A stretch of 64,000 nucleotides of DNA from a bacterium (lineage in GTDB: Bacteria > Electryoneota > RPQS01). Shown here piece by piece: positions 26,313 to 34,901 of this stretch. Location of the stretch: NCBI GenBank assembly GCA_016703065.1, contig JADJCU010000002.1, forward strand, positions 372,001-436,000, written 5' to 3'. Below the pieces are notes generated by a model that did not search any database, was not told the origin of the DNA, and saw nothing but the letters and a program-made list of their open reading frames with translations. How positions within the stretch are numbered: the stretch's first letter is position 1; each line of letters starts with the position of its first letter. The position numbers and the translations under genes were made by a program.

Positions 26313-27966
26313 TCAGCGTTCGGGCGCGCGCGTCGCGCTACTGGTTGGATTGGTTGGGCTGTTCTTTGGTATGGCGCCGATTCGGGCACAGGACATCGGG
26401 AACTTTGATTCCGAGTCGGGACGCGCCGACGTGCTGAAACGACTAGCGGGCAAAAGCTCGGTGGAGTCTCAGTTGACGACGCAGATGACCTATGAAGGCG
26501 TGATTGACCGCACGGAGTACTTAGTGGGTCCGGGCGACAAGTTGATGCTTCAGGTCTGGAGTCCGGCGTACGAAGAAGTGCCGGTCCTCGTTACAGGCGA
26601 CGGCCGTGTCGCGGTGCCGTATGCCGGTCCTGTCGATGTGAGCGGCAAGTCGCTGGCCGACGCGGAGAGTCTGATTCAGGCGGAGTTCGACCTCGCATTG
26701 CGGAAGGGCAGGGTAACGGTATCACTGCTCGAACCGCGGAAGTTCCGCGTTCACGTCACGGGCCAGGTGTTGGCACCGGGCACGTATACCCTGTCGGCAA
26801 CGCAACGCGTGTCCGATGCATTGGACCGGGCGGGCGGTGCGCTGAGCCAAGTGGCGTATCACGGAAGTGACAGTGTGTACGTTCCGCAAGCCTCGCTGCG
26901 CCGGATCGAGCTGCGGGCGGTTTCGGGTTCGGTCACTGCGGTTGATCTGCTGCGGTTCTATCAGGGCGGCGATCTAAGCGGGAATCCGCACGTCACGGAC
27001 GGAGCGGTCATCTATGTGCCGACGCGCAGTGCAGGGCCCGAAATTGGTATTTTTGGAGAAGTTCGTCTTCCGGGAGTCTATGACTATGGCACGGGAGATG
27101 TTATTGGTTCTTTGATATCCTTGGCAGGTGGTCTCACGGACCTTGCCGACTCTGCTCAGGTCACGCTTCAGACGGCAAGCGGCGGATCATCACATGTTGA
27201 TCTTTCTCCGTCCGGACTGGCGATGCCGGTTCATGCAGGAGATCGCGTGTACGTAGGCGGGAAGCCAGTCAGCCAGTCCTTTGGATCCGTTACAGTCAGC
27301 GGGCAAGTCGCACGCCCCGGCGGGTATTCCATCAAGCCCGGCGTTACGACCGTTCGTGAGTTGCTTGACTTGGCCGGAGGAGTATTGCCGGATGCGGCAG
27401 CGCGATCCGCGCGGTTGATTCGGAGCCAGGACGATCCGGTTGGCAGCGAACGCCAGCGCGTTTCGACGAAGCCATTGCGATCGATGTCGAAGGAAGAGCC
27501 GACGATGCTTGCGGACATTGAATTGTCGGCGGAGTTTTCGCGGTGGCTGTATGGGACGGTTGTTCTGGACCTTACTGCCAAAGAAGGCGAATCGGGTTGG
27601 TCTGGCGAGGTTCGGCTTGAAGACGGCGACCGACTGGAGATTCCGTCACAGCCGTTGGGAGTCCGGGTGCTGGGCTATGTGAATAACGCCGGCGAAGTGC
27701 CGTGGGTAGAAGGCCGGGACCTGAATTACTATTTGAAACAGGCAGACGGTACCAACCGTGCAGGCTGGAAAGGCCGGGCGGTAATTATCAAGGCGCGGAA
27801 TGGTTCTCAGCTGCGCTATTCAGGCAGAGTTGGGATTGATCCCGGCGATGTGCTGTTCATCCCGCAGAGGCCGCGGACGACGGCGTGGGAAAGGGTCAAG
27901 GACGTTATTCAGGTTGCGGCTCAAGTCGCGACCATTGCACTGATCATTGATACTTCAACAAAGTAA
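26296..27966 (+). CDS. SLBB-domain polysaccharide export (Wza/OPX-like) protein
   Basis: 556 residues from a GTG at 26296 inside the end of pilQ, with AGGAG just upstream. Signal peptide ending in APIRAQ. The poly-export domain (EYLVGPGDKLMLQVW, VTGDGRVAVPYAGPVDV) is followed by three or four SLBB modules (GQVLAPGTYTLSATQRVSDAL, GEVRLPGVYDYG, GQVARPGGYSIKPG, GYVNNAGEVPWVEG) and a C-terminal hydrophobic helix (about 535-550), which may be the membrane anchor. Proteins of this type move polysaccharide across the outer membrane. Coupling to the secretin gene is unusual. Confidence 0.85.
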   Translation: MKRTSSQRSGARVALLVGLVGLFFGMAPIRAQDIGNFDSESGRADVLKRLAGKSSVESQLTTQMTYEGVIDRTEYLVGPGDKLMLQVWSPAYEEVPVLVTGDGRVAVPYAGPVDVSGKSLADAESLIQAEFDLALRKGRVTVSLLEPRKFRVHVTGQVLAPGTYTLSATQRVSDALDRAGGALSQVAYHGSDSVYVPQASLRRIELRAVSGSVTAVDLLRFYQGGDLSGNPHVTDGAVIYVPTRSAGPEIGIFGEVRLPGVYDYGTGDVIGSLISLAGGLTDLADSAQVTLQTASGGSSHVDLSPSGLAMPVHAGDRVYVGGKPVSQSFGSVTVSGQVARPGGYSIKPGVTTVRELLDLAGGVLPDAAARSARLIRSQDDPVGSERQRVSTKPLRSMSKEEPTMLADIELSAEFSRWLYGTVVLDLTAKEGESGWSGEVRLEDGDRLEIPSQPLGVRVLGYVNNAGEVPWVEGRDLNYYLKQADGTNRAGWKGRAVIIKARNGSQLRYSGRVGIDPGDVLFIPQRPRTTAWERVKDVIQVAAQVATIALIIDTSTK

Positions 27967-28084
27967 TAGAGGTTATCCTTCGGTTCGATACGGACGAGGG
28001 ATCAATCGGAGATTTTCGTTCTGCGGAAGTTTCCGGTCGGTTTCCCAATCAACCATGGACCTGGAGGGACTTATGGAGGCAAGA

Positions 28085-30769
28085 ATGAAGTTCATCCGCT
28101 GGACAGCAGCCACAATCGCTGTGCTTGCGATGCTGTTAAGTGGTGTCGGCTGCGACGAGAAGTCGTCAGGCGGCGGCGATAACAACAACGGCACAACGCC
28201 CGGCTCGGTGCAGATCGTGCTGGGTACGGTCAATGACACGTTGCGTTTTCTACCCGGAGACTCGGCGTCGACCGTTGTGACCGTCATCGTATCGGATCAG
28301 CAGGGACGAGCGCTGCCGGGCGTCAAGGTAGATCTCAGCCTTGCAGATGCCAATCTTGGCTATATCGAATGGGCGGATGATAACCTGCGCGACACGACCA
28401 ATTCACTTGGTCGAGTGAATGCCACATTCCGCACGTATGCACGGGCGGGCGCACAGATTATATCGGCGACCGTTGGCGGTCTGACGGAGAACCGCGTGCT
28501 GACGATTCTACAGGCGGCAAACAGTATCTGCTTCCTGAACATGGTCGTCGCGGACACGCTGCTGGACGCGAATCCGGTAGTGGAAGATTCGACGCAGGTG
28601 ATTTTGACGATTACGGACTGCGACTACAACGGCGTTCCGGGCGTGTCGCTCGACTTGCGGGCCAATGGGGGTCGTTTAACACCTCCGCTGCCAACGGACT
28701 CGACGGGTAGAACAACGACTTGGTGGTTCAACAACGGCCAATTCGGTACGTTTACAATTAGCATCGAGATCGGCGACATCACCCGGTCGGTTAATGTTGT
28801 TGTGCAGGAATCGGACCGCGCTCAGGGTTACCTTTTTGTCTATACGGACCGCAAGATCGTAGAGGCGGACGGATGCGTATCGGCGGCGACGATTCAGGCT
28901 CAGTTGCAGAATCAATACGGTGAAGCCATTCGCGGCGACACGGTTCGCTTTGGCACGCCGAACGGCGGCGCGGTGAATCCGTGGGCGGTTACAGACACGT
29001 TGGGTATTGCGGAAGTCACGTTCTGCGGAATGGGCGTGCCGAACGGCGAAGATCCGGCGGACTCTGCTTTGATTATCGCGCGCTACGACAAGTGGAGTTT
29101 GCGTGATACGGTGAATGTGCGTATCGCCCCGGCCTCTGCGATTGGCGAAGTAAATCTCTCGGCCACGAATACCTTCGGTGTTGCGGGCCGCGATTCAATT
29201 GAACTCATTTTGAATGTGTTCTTTGAGAACGGCGCGCGTGTGAACGGCTACTGGGCCCGCTTCCGCTTCACACAGTGCGGTGACTTGACGTTTGACTCCG
29301 TCCGTCTGGTCAACGGAAGCCCGGACACGGCGAACTTCTACAGACTTTGCACTCAGGTCCCGATCACGGCACCGCAGATTACGGCTGAAGTGGGCGGCGT
29401 GATGTCTTCGCCGTTGACCATTCAGATCAATCCGGGCGTTGCCAATCGCTTGACGTTCCCGACGGCAATTCCGACCTTGAGTATCGGTCAGCAGTGGATT
29501 GTTGAGGCGCAGGTGCAGGATACATTCCAGAATCCGGTCGGCGCGGGTACAGTAGTGTTCTTTGAATCGACGTTGGGGGCGGTGAGTCCGACGACGGCAA
29601 CTACTGCCGCAGACGGTATCGCCCGGTCGAATTATAATTCGGGTACCACGGCAGGCAGCGGCGTTGTCCGTGCACGCCTCGGTAATAGCTACGTGGATTC
29701 GACGACGGTGTTTGTGCAGGCCGGCGATCCGAACTCGCTCACGATGACTCTGAATCCAACGTCACTTCAGGTGCGCGGATCAGGCGGTCAGGACTGGGCG
29801 CAGATTGAGGCGCGCGCGTTCGACCCGAATGGTAACCCGGTTCCAGACGGCACTTGGGTGACGTTCGAATTACTGGACGCGCCGGAAGGCTGCAACATCA
29901 ACGAGCATGGAAGCCTTGACTCGGCACAGACGGCCGCAGGTCTTGCGATTGCGACGCTTAACGCGGGTACGGTGGTTGGACCGGTGAACGTGCAGGCGTG
30001 CGTGCAGGCCATTTCGGGCGAGCGTTGTGTTCCGGGAAGCGCGACGGTTGTCGCGGGTCCACCGTATGAGATTCAGATGGGTCTTAACGAAGTCGGTGTT
30101 GACGCTTTGGGCGCCGCGTGGGACCTCGAACTTTCGGCGCTGGTGAAGGACGTTGTCCAGAATCCGGTGCGTAACGGAACAGCGGTCTTCTTTGAAGTGG
30201 TGCCTGAAGAATATGCACAGGTGTTGTCAGAGTTTGTCGTAACGGGCAATGAGAACTCGGCAGGCGACGCGCACCCCGGCATTGCGTACACAACGCTTCG
30301 TTTCACGTCTTTGGCAACAAACCAGACGATCCAGATCACGGCGACGACGGCGAACGGCATTATTGAGACGATGGACTTCGTGCTGCCGATTCAAGAGCCG
30401 GGCGTAGAGCTTTACTGTGTTCCGGGTTCGTGGCACTTTGGCGCGAACGGCAACCCGTGCCACATTGAATTGCGGGCGGTTGTGCGAGACGGTCACGAGG
30501 TGCTGATTAACGGTCAGACGGTGTACTACAATGCGCAGCGCGGTCGGATGTACGGGAATCAGAACGGCACAGGCCCGACGCTGAGCCTTGCGATCACCGG
30601 TCCGGACTTTGGCGCGCCTGCGGACGGCGAGTGTTCGCTGTGGCTGGTGGAGCAGGAGAACTTCATTTTCCCGGATGACGTGACACCGGAGATTCCGGGA
30701 ACGGTGTTCGCGGAAGTGCTTGGTTACGACATCGCGCAGGACAATCAGACGATCAGCTTCCGCCGCTAA
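28085..30769 (+). CDS. Giant lipoprotein with bacterial Ig-like (Big_1) repeats
   Basis: 894 residues from the ATG at 28085, with GGAGG upstream. Signal sequence with lipobox LLSGVGC, then a Gly/Asn linker. The rest is a chain of Ig-like domains of about 95 residues, each showing the intimin/invasin Big_1 signature (VSDQQGRALPGVKVDLSL, LQNQYGEAIRGDTVRFGT, VQDTFQNPVGAGTVVFFES, FDPNGNPVPDGTWVTFEL, VKDVVQNPVRNGTAVFFEV); about eight copies. Such rods hold adhesins away from the cell. It lies inside the pil locus between pilQ/SLBB and pilB, so a pilus-linked or adhesive role is inferred. Confidence 0.8.
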   Translation: MKFIRWTAATIAVLAMLLSGVGCDEKSSGGGDNNNGTTPGSVQIVLGTVNDTLRFLPGDSASTVVTVIVSDQQGRALPGVKVDLSLADANLGYIEWADDNLRDTTNSLGRVNATFRTYARAGAQIISATVGGLTENRVLTILQAANSICFLNMVVADTLLDANPVVEDSTQVILTITDCDYNGVPGVSLDLRANGGRLTPPLPTDSTGRTTTWWFNNGQFGTFTISIEIGDITRSVNVVVQESDRAQGYLFVYTDRKIVEADGCVSAATIQAQLQNQYGEAIRGDTVRFGTPNGGAVNPWAVTDTLGIAEVTFCGMGVPNGEDPADSALIIARYDKWSLRDTVNVRIAPASAIGEVNLSATNTFGVAGRDSIELILNVFFENGARVNGYWARFRFTQCGDLTFDSVRLVNGSPDTANFYRLCTQVPITAPQITAEVGGVMSSPLTIQINPGVANRLTFPTAIPTLSIGQQWIVEAQVQDTFQNPVGAGTVVFFESTLGAVSPTTATTAADGIARSNYNSGTTAGSGVVRARLGNSYVDSTTVFVQAGDPNSLTMTLNPTSLQVRGSGGQDWAQIEARAFDPNGNPVPDGTWVTFELLDAPEGCNINEHGSLDSAQTAAGLAIATLNAGTVVGPVNVQACVQAISGERCVPGSATVVAGPPYEIQMGLNEVGVDALGAAWDLELSALVKDVVQNPVRNGTAVFFEVVPEEYAQVLSEFVVTGNENSAGDAHPGIAYTTLRFTSLATNQTIQITATTANGIIETMDFVLPIQEPGVELYCVPGSWHFGANGNPCHIELRAVVRDGHEVLINGQTVYYNAQRGRMYGNQNGTGPTLSLAITGPDFGAPADGECSLWLVEQENFIFPDDVTPEIPGTVFAEVLGYDIAQDNQTISFRR

Positions 30770-30807
30770 CAGGGTGGGAGTAATGTAGCAAGTGACTCAA
30801 TTGGGCC

Positions 30808-30830
30808 GGAGCCGGAACCACACCGGCTCC
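30808..30830 (+). other. Stem-loop between the Ig-like lipoprotein gene and pilB
   Basis: GGAGCCGG, loop AACCACA, CCGGCTCC. No T-run; possible weak terminator or mRNA processing site. Confidence 0.45.
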
Positions 30831-30870
30831 GACCCATATTGGGACTGGATAGCGACGAAAAAGTGAGATC

Positions 30871-32574
30871 GTGAGAGAGAAGCTCGGCGAGATACTGATC
30901 CGGAAGGGTCAGATCAATCAGCAGCAGCTCAGCGAAGGGCTAATGCGGCAGAAGGAACGGCGCAAAAAGATTGGCGAGACGCTGGTCGCGCTGGGTTCTG
31001 TATCTGAAGATAATGTATACAGGGCGCTCAGCGAGCAGTGGGGCGTCGAGTTCATAGCGGCGGACGTCTTGGCGGCGAAGAACGCAAACGCGTTGTCGGT
31101 CGTGCCAGAGGCGTTTGCCAAAGAGCACTTTGTGATCCCTCTGGCTTTGACCGAATCCACGATCGTGGTGGCGATGGCAGATCCGGATGACATCGTCGCG
31201 GTCGACAATCTTGAGAAGCTCTCGGGCAAGCGCGTGGAAACGAAGCTGGCGTCGCCGTCGGCGATTCTGACGGCGATCGAGAACTCTTACGAGAAGATTC
31301 GCAAGCAGGGCGAAGTCTCGGAAGCGATAGGCGATTTGCAGTTCTTTGCGACGTCGGACGAAGACGACGAGAGCATGGTGGATATGAGCAAGACCGGCAC
31401 GCAGGAAGATGCGCCGGTTGTCAAGCTCGTGAACTTGATGCTCGCGGACGCGATCAAATCGCGCGCGACGGACATTCACGTCGAGCCGTATGAAGAGGCG
31501 CTTGTCGTGCGATTTCGCGTCGACGGCGTGCTGCAAGAGGTGATGCGACCGCCGAAGGCGTCGCATGCGGGTATTGTATCACGTATCAAGATTCTTTCGA
31601 AGCTGAATATCGCAGAGAAGCGCTTGCCGCAGGACGGTCGTTTCACCGTGCGGACTCCGGAGAAGGAAATCGACATGCGTGTCTCGGTCCTGCCGCTCGT
31701 GACGGGCGAGAAGATCGTGATGCGATTGCTGGATAAGGGTGCGTTTGCGTTCAGCCTGGCGACGCTTGGATTTGTGGATGACGACGCGATGACGTTCCGC
31801 CGCTGGATTCGCCAGCCATACGGGTTGATCATTATTTCGGGACCGACGGGTGCGGGAAAGTCGACGACACTGTTTGCGGCGCTGAACGAAATCAAGAGCG
31901 TCGAAGACAACATTACGACGGTCGAAGACCCGGTCGAGTATCATGTTCCGGGAGTGAATCAGGTTCAGACGAAGGCGAAGATCGGGTTGACGTTTGCGGC
32001 GGCGCTGCGGTCGATCTTGCGCCAGGACCCTGACAAGCTGCTGATTGGCGAGATTCGTGACGAGGAAACGGCGGATATCGCGGTGAAGTTCGCGTTGACG
32101 GGGCACCTTGTGTTTTCGACGGTTCACGCGAATGACGCGCCGTCGACGATAACGCGATTGCTGGACATCGGCGTACCGCCGTTTTTGTGCGGGTCGGTGC
32201 TGAATCTTGTGATGGCGCAGCGTCTTGTGCGCAAGATCTGTCAGCATTGCCGGGTTGAGTATGAGCCGGACAAAGAGGAGATGATGAGTCTGGCAATCGA
32301 CAAGGAGTTCTTGAAGGGCCGCAAGTTTTCGAAGGGCCGCGGCTGTGCGCAGTGCCGGAATACGGGCTACCACGGACGCACGGGCATTTTCGAAGTGCTC
32401 GAGATGCGGCGCAATATACGTTCACTTGTATTTGACAATGCAAACCAGGACGAGATTCGAAACGCGGCCATGGCGAACGGCATGATCATGCTTCGCGAGG
32501 CGGCGTTTCAGAAGATCTTTTCAGGGATTACGACCAGCCACGAGCTGTTGCGCGTGACGGTTCAGGAAATCTAA
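30871..32574 (+). CDS. pilB: Pilus extension ATPase
   Basis: 567 residues, GTG start. MshEN-type N-terminal domain (ILIRKGQINQQQLSEGL, LVALGSVSEDNVYRALSEQWG), then the GspE/PilB core: Walker A GPTGAGKSTT (324-333), Asp box TTVEDPVEYHV, Walker B KLLIGEIRDEETADI and His box LTGHLVFSTVHANDA. A zinc-binding CxxC pair (CQHC and CAQCRNTGYHGRTGIFEV) marks PilB rather than PilT. It drives pilus polymerisation. pilC follows after 25 bases. Confidence 0.93.
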   Translation: MREKLGEILIRKGQINQQQLSEGLMRQKERRKKIGETLVALGSVSEDNVYRALSEQWGVEFIAADVLAAKNANALSVVPEAFAKEHFVIPLALTESTIVVAMADPDDIVAVDNLEKLSGKRVETKLASPSAILTAIENSYEKIRKQGEVSEAIGDLQFFATSDEDDESMVDMSKTGTQEDAPVVKLVNLMLADAIKSRATDIHVEPYEEALVVRFRVDGVLQEVMRPPKASHAGIVSRIKILSKLNIAEKRLPQDGRFTVRTPEKEIDMRVSVLPLVTGEKIVMRLLDKGAFAFSLATLGFVDDDAMTFRRWIRQPYGLIIISGPTGAGKSTTLFAALNEIKSVEDNITTVEDPVEYHVPGVNQVQTKAKIGLTFAAALRSILRQDPDKLLIGEIRDEETADIAVKFALTGHLVFSTVHANDAPSTITRLLDIGVPPFLCGSVLNLVMAQRLVRKICQHCRVEYEPDKEEMMSLAIDKEFLKGRKFSKGRGCAQCRNTGYHGRTGIFEVLEMRRNIRSLVFDNANQDEIRNAAMANGMIMLREAAFQKIFSGITTSHELLRVTVQEI

Positions 32575-32599
32575 CCAGTAAGCGACGGGCAAACAGGCG

Positions 32600-33850
32600 A
32601 TGCCGACATATAGTTACGTCATCAAAGACGAAGCGGGCAACCGTCAGGAAGATAATATCAAAGCGGCGAGCTACGAGGCCGCAGTCGAGGTGCTGCGCCG
32701 CAAGGGTGCGGCACAGATCGTCTCCGTGCGTGAGATCAAGGGTGGTCTGGCGCTTGACGAGATGAGCGTCGGCGAGCAGGTTGGCCTTTGCAGTTTATCG
32801 TTGGCGCACGCGGATTCCGCTGAAGACGCTGGTGTTTTTTACGCGGCAGCTTTCGACGATGTTCTCGGCGGGTTTGACGATCGAGCGCGCGATCCAGAAT
32901 CTTTGACAGAAGAGCGGAACTACAAGTTCAAGAAGATCCTCGTGCAGGTGGCCACGGACCTGAAGAAGGGCTACGCGCTGTCAGGTGTTTGGCGAAGCAT
33001 CCAGGTGTCTACTCGAATCTGTACGTGGCGCTGGTACACGCGGGCGAAGTTTCGGGTAACCTGCACGTGATTCTGGAGCAGCTTTCGGACTATCTGGAAT
33101 CGGTCGCGGATACGCAGCGTAAAGTCGTATCGGCGATGTCTTATCCGATTTTCTCGGTGATCTTCCTGACGGCAGTGATCACGTTCCTGATGATTTTCGT
33201 GGTTCCGATGTTCGAGGACGTCTACTCGAAATTCTCCGCGAAACTTCCATTGGCGACGCTTGTGCTGATGGGGATATCGAAGCTGGTCGTAAATCAAGCG
33301 CCGCTGGTCGCGCTCTTTGCCGTTTTGTCATTAACCGGGTTGTGGGTCTTGACAAAGACCAAGCGCGGCGGCATTGTGGGACAACATGAAGCTGCGGTTT
33401 CCGGTATTCGGCGGGCTGTTGATGTCGTCTCTGATGGACAAATTCGCGCGGACATTCGGAATTCTAATTGGTTCGGGTGTTCCGGTATTAGAGTCGCTTA
33501 GCCACTCTATCCGCGTCGTGGAAAACCGTGTGATTGGCAATGCCTTACGAGATACGCAGAGTCTGGTCAAAGATGGCTACGCGATCTCGGTGGCCATGAA
33601 GAAGACGGGCGTGTTTCCTCCGATCATGGTCCAGTTGATTCAGACGGGCGAAGAGACCGGTGAAATCAATAAACTACTCGAAAAGGTTTCGGAATTTTAT
33701 TCCAAGCAGGTCGACGCAACGATCGGACGGCTTACTTCGTTGATCGAGCCACTCTTGATTATTCTGATCGGCGGCGTAATTGGAATTATCCTGATCGCGA
33801 TTTATTTGCCGGTGTTCATGCTGGGCCGGGCGATTCAGTCGGGCAGTTAA
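32600..33850 (+). CDS. pilC: Pilus inner-membrane platform protein, four frame breaks
   Basis: Read across frames, this is a complete GspF/PilC of about 415 residues: RIPLKTLVFFTRQLSTMFS, LTEERNYKFKKILVQVATDL, LAKHPGVYSNLYVALVHAGE and a second GspF domain (FARTFGILIGSGVPVLESL to IYLPVFMLG). Breaks lie near 32790, at the T run 32902-32904, at the T run 32988-32990 and at the G run 33378-33380; the last three are each cured by one added base. It is the polytopic platform turned by PilB and PilT. With such well-kept protein sequence, read or assembly error is more likely than decay. Confidence 0.88.
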
Positions 33851-33917
33851 GGCGTGTGCGGTGCGGGCCCAAACACCTGCCGCCGCGATCACTTAAGGCA
33901 TAGGGCTTGCAAATTAG

Positions 33918-33957
33918 AACGGGTGACTGCATATTGTGGCGGTCACCCGTTTTCTAT
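33918..33957 (+). terminator. Rho-independent terminator after pilC
   Basis: AACGGGTGAC (33918-33927) pairs with GTCACCCGTT (33942-33951), then TTTCTATTT. It sits just before the pilD ribosome site. Confidence 0.7.
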
Positions 33958-33974
33958 TTAGGAGGTTAGGTGAG

Positions 33975-34775
33975 ATGATCAGCACACCGTGGGGAGACTT
34001 GCCGGCGATTCCGGTCTATCTGGTAGTGGCCTTTTTGGGGGCGTCATTCGGCAGTTTAGCGAATGTTCTGATCTACCGCCTTCCGGCCGAAGTATCACTG
34101 CTGCGGCCTCCGTCGCGCTGTCCGCAGTGTGAGAAGCCGATCTCATGGTACGATAACATCCCGGTGCTGAGCTGGCTGATTCTCGGCGGGAAGTGCAGAA
34201 GCTGCAAGGCCTCAATCGCTCTTCAGTACCCGTTGATCGAAGCATCCTCAGGCGTCCTGGCATGCGTGGCGGTTTGGAAGTGGGGAGTTGGTTACAGCGG
34301 AATGGCTCACGGCCTGCTCCTGATCGGGCTGTTGGCTCTGGTGATCATCGACTTGAGACACTGGCTCCTGCCGTTTGCGATCACCATCCCGCTGACAGCA
34401 ATCGGGCTGCTCGGGGCCGCCTTCTTCGATCTGAGGCCGCTTGGTTCGGCGCTGATTGGGGCCGGGGTAGGGTTCGGAGTATTCCTCCTTTTGTTAGTTG
34501 TCGGTAAATGGGTTTTCAAAAAGGAAGCGATGGGCGGGGGTGATGTCGTGTTTGGAGCCATGGCTGGGAGCTTTCTGGGCTGGTTGCAGACGCTACTGAT
34601 GATCTTCGTGGCCTCGGGGTTGGGTACTTTATTAGCTTTGATTTTACTGACTTTACGGAAAGATGTCGCTGGCCGGTCCGTTCCGTTTGGTCCGTTTCTG
34701 GCCGTCGCACTGGTCATCTGCCTGATCTGGGGGCAGTCATTTATCGACTGGTATTTCCACACGTTGGGGCTGTGA
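33975..34775 (+). CDS. pilD: Prepilin peptidase / N-methyltransferase
   Basis: 266 residues; GGAGGT eight bases upstream fixes the ATG at 33975. Membrane aspartyl protease that cuts the class III leaders of PilA and the minor pilins and methylates the new N-terminus. The four cysteines (CPQC, CRSC) of the cytoplasmic loop are present, with catalytic Asp in VIIDLRHWLLP and in GGGDVVFGAMAG. About seven hydrophobic helices. FGSLANVLIYRLP is the usual first-helix signature. Confidence 0.93.
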   Translation: MISTPWGDLPAIPVYLVVAFLGASFGSLANVLIYRLPAEVSLLRPPSRCPQCEKPISWYDNIPVLSWLILGGKCRSCKASIALQYPLIEASSGVLACVAVWKWGVGYSGMAHGLLLIGLLALVIIDLRHWLLPFAITIPLTAIGLLGAAFFDLRPLGSALIGAGVGFGVFLLLLVVGKWVFKKEAMGGGDVVFGAMAGSFLGWLQTLLMIFVASGLGTLLALILLTLRKDVAGRSVPFGPFLAVALVICLIWGQSFIDWYFHTLGL

Positions 34776-34782
34776 ATAAGGC

Positions 34783-34811
34783 TTGACTTTTTGCCCGTTG
34801 CTGTGTAAGTT
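34783..34811 (+). promoter_or_regulatory. Promoter for the 34902 secreted protein
   Basis: TTGACT (34783-34788), 17-base spacer, TAAGTT (34806-34811). The leader then carries a CCTGCGG-CAAT-CCGCAGG hairpin (34860-34877) and AAAGGGAG before the ATG. Confidence 0.45.
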
Positions 34812-34901
34812 ATTACGAATTGTCAAATAGCAATTCCAACTTAACACCTGCATAGACCCCCTGCGGCAATCCGCAGGCGCAGTTAAAGAAAGGGAGTACA
34901 C

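Noticed and set aside
32600..33850. Programmed frameshifting in pilC
   Set aside because: Four breaks in one gene, plus breaks in nine or more unrelated genes, fit read error better; no slippery site with a downstream pseudoknot was evident.
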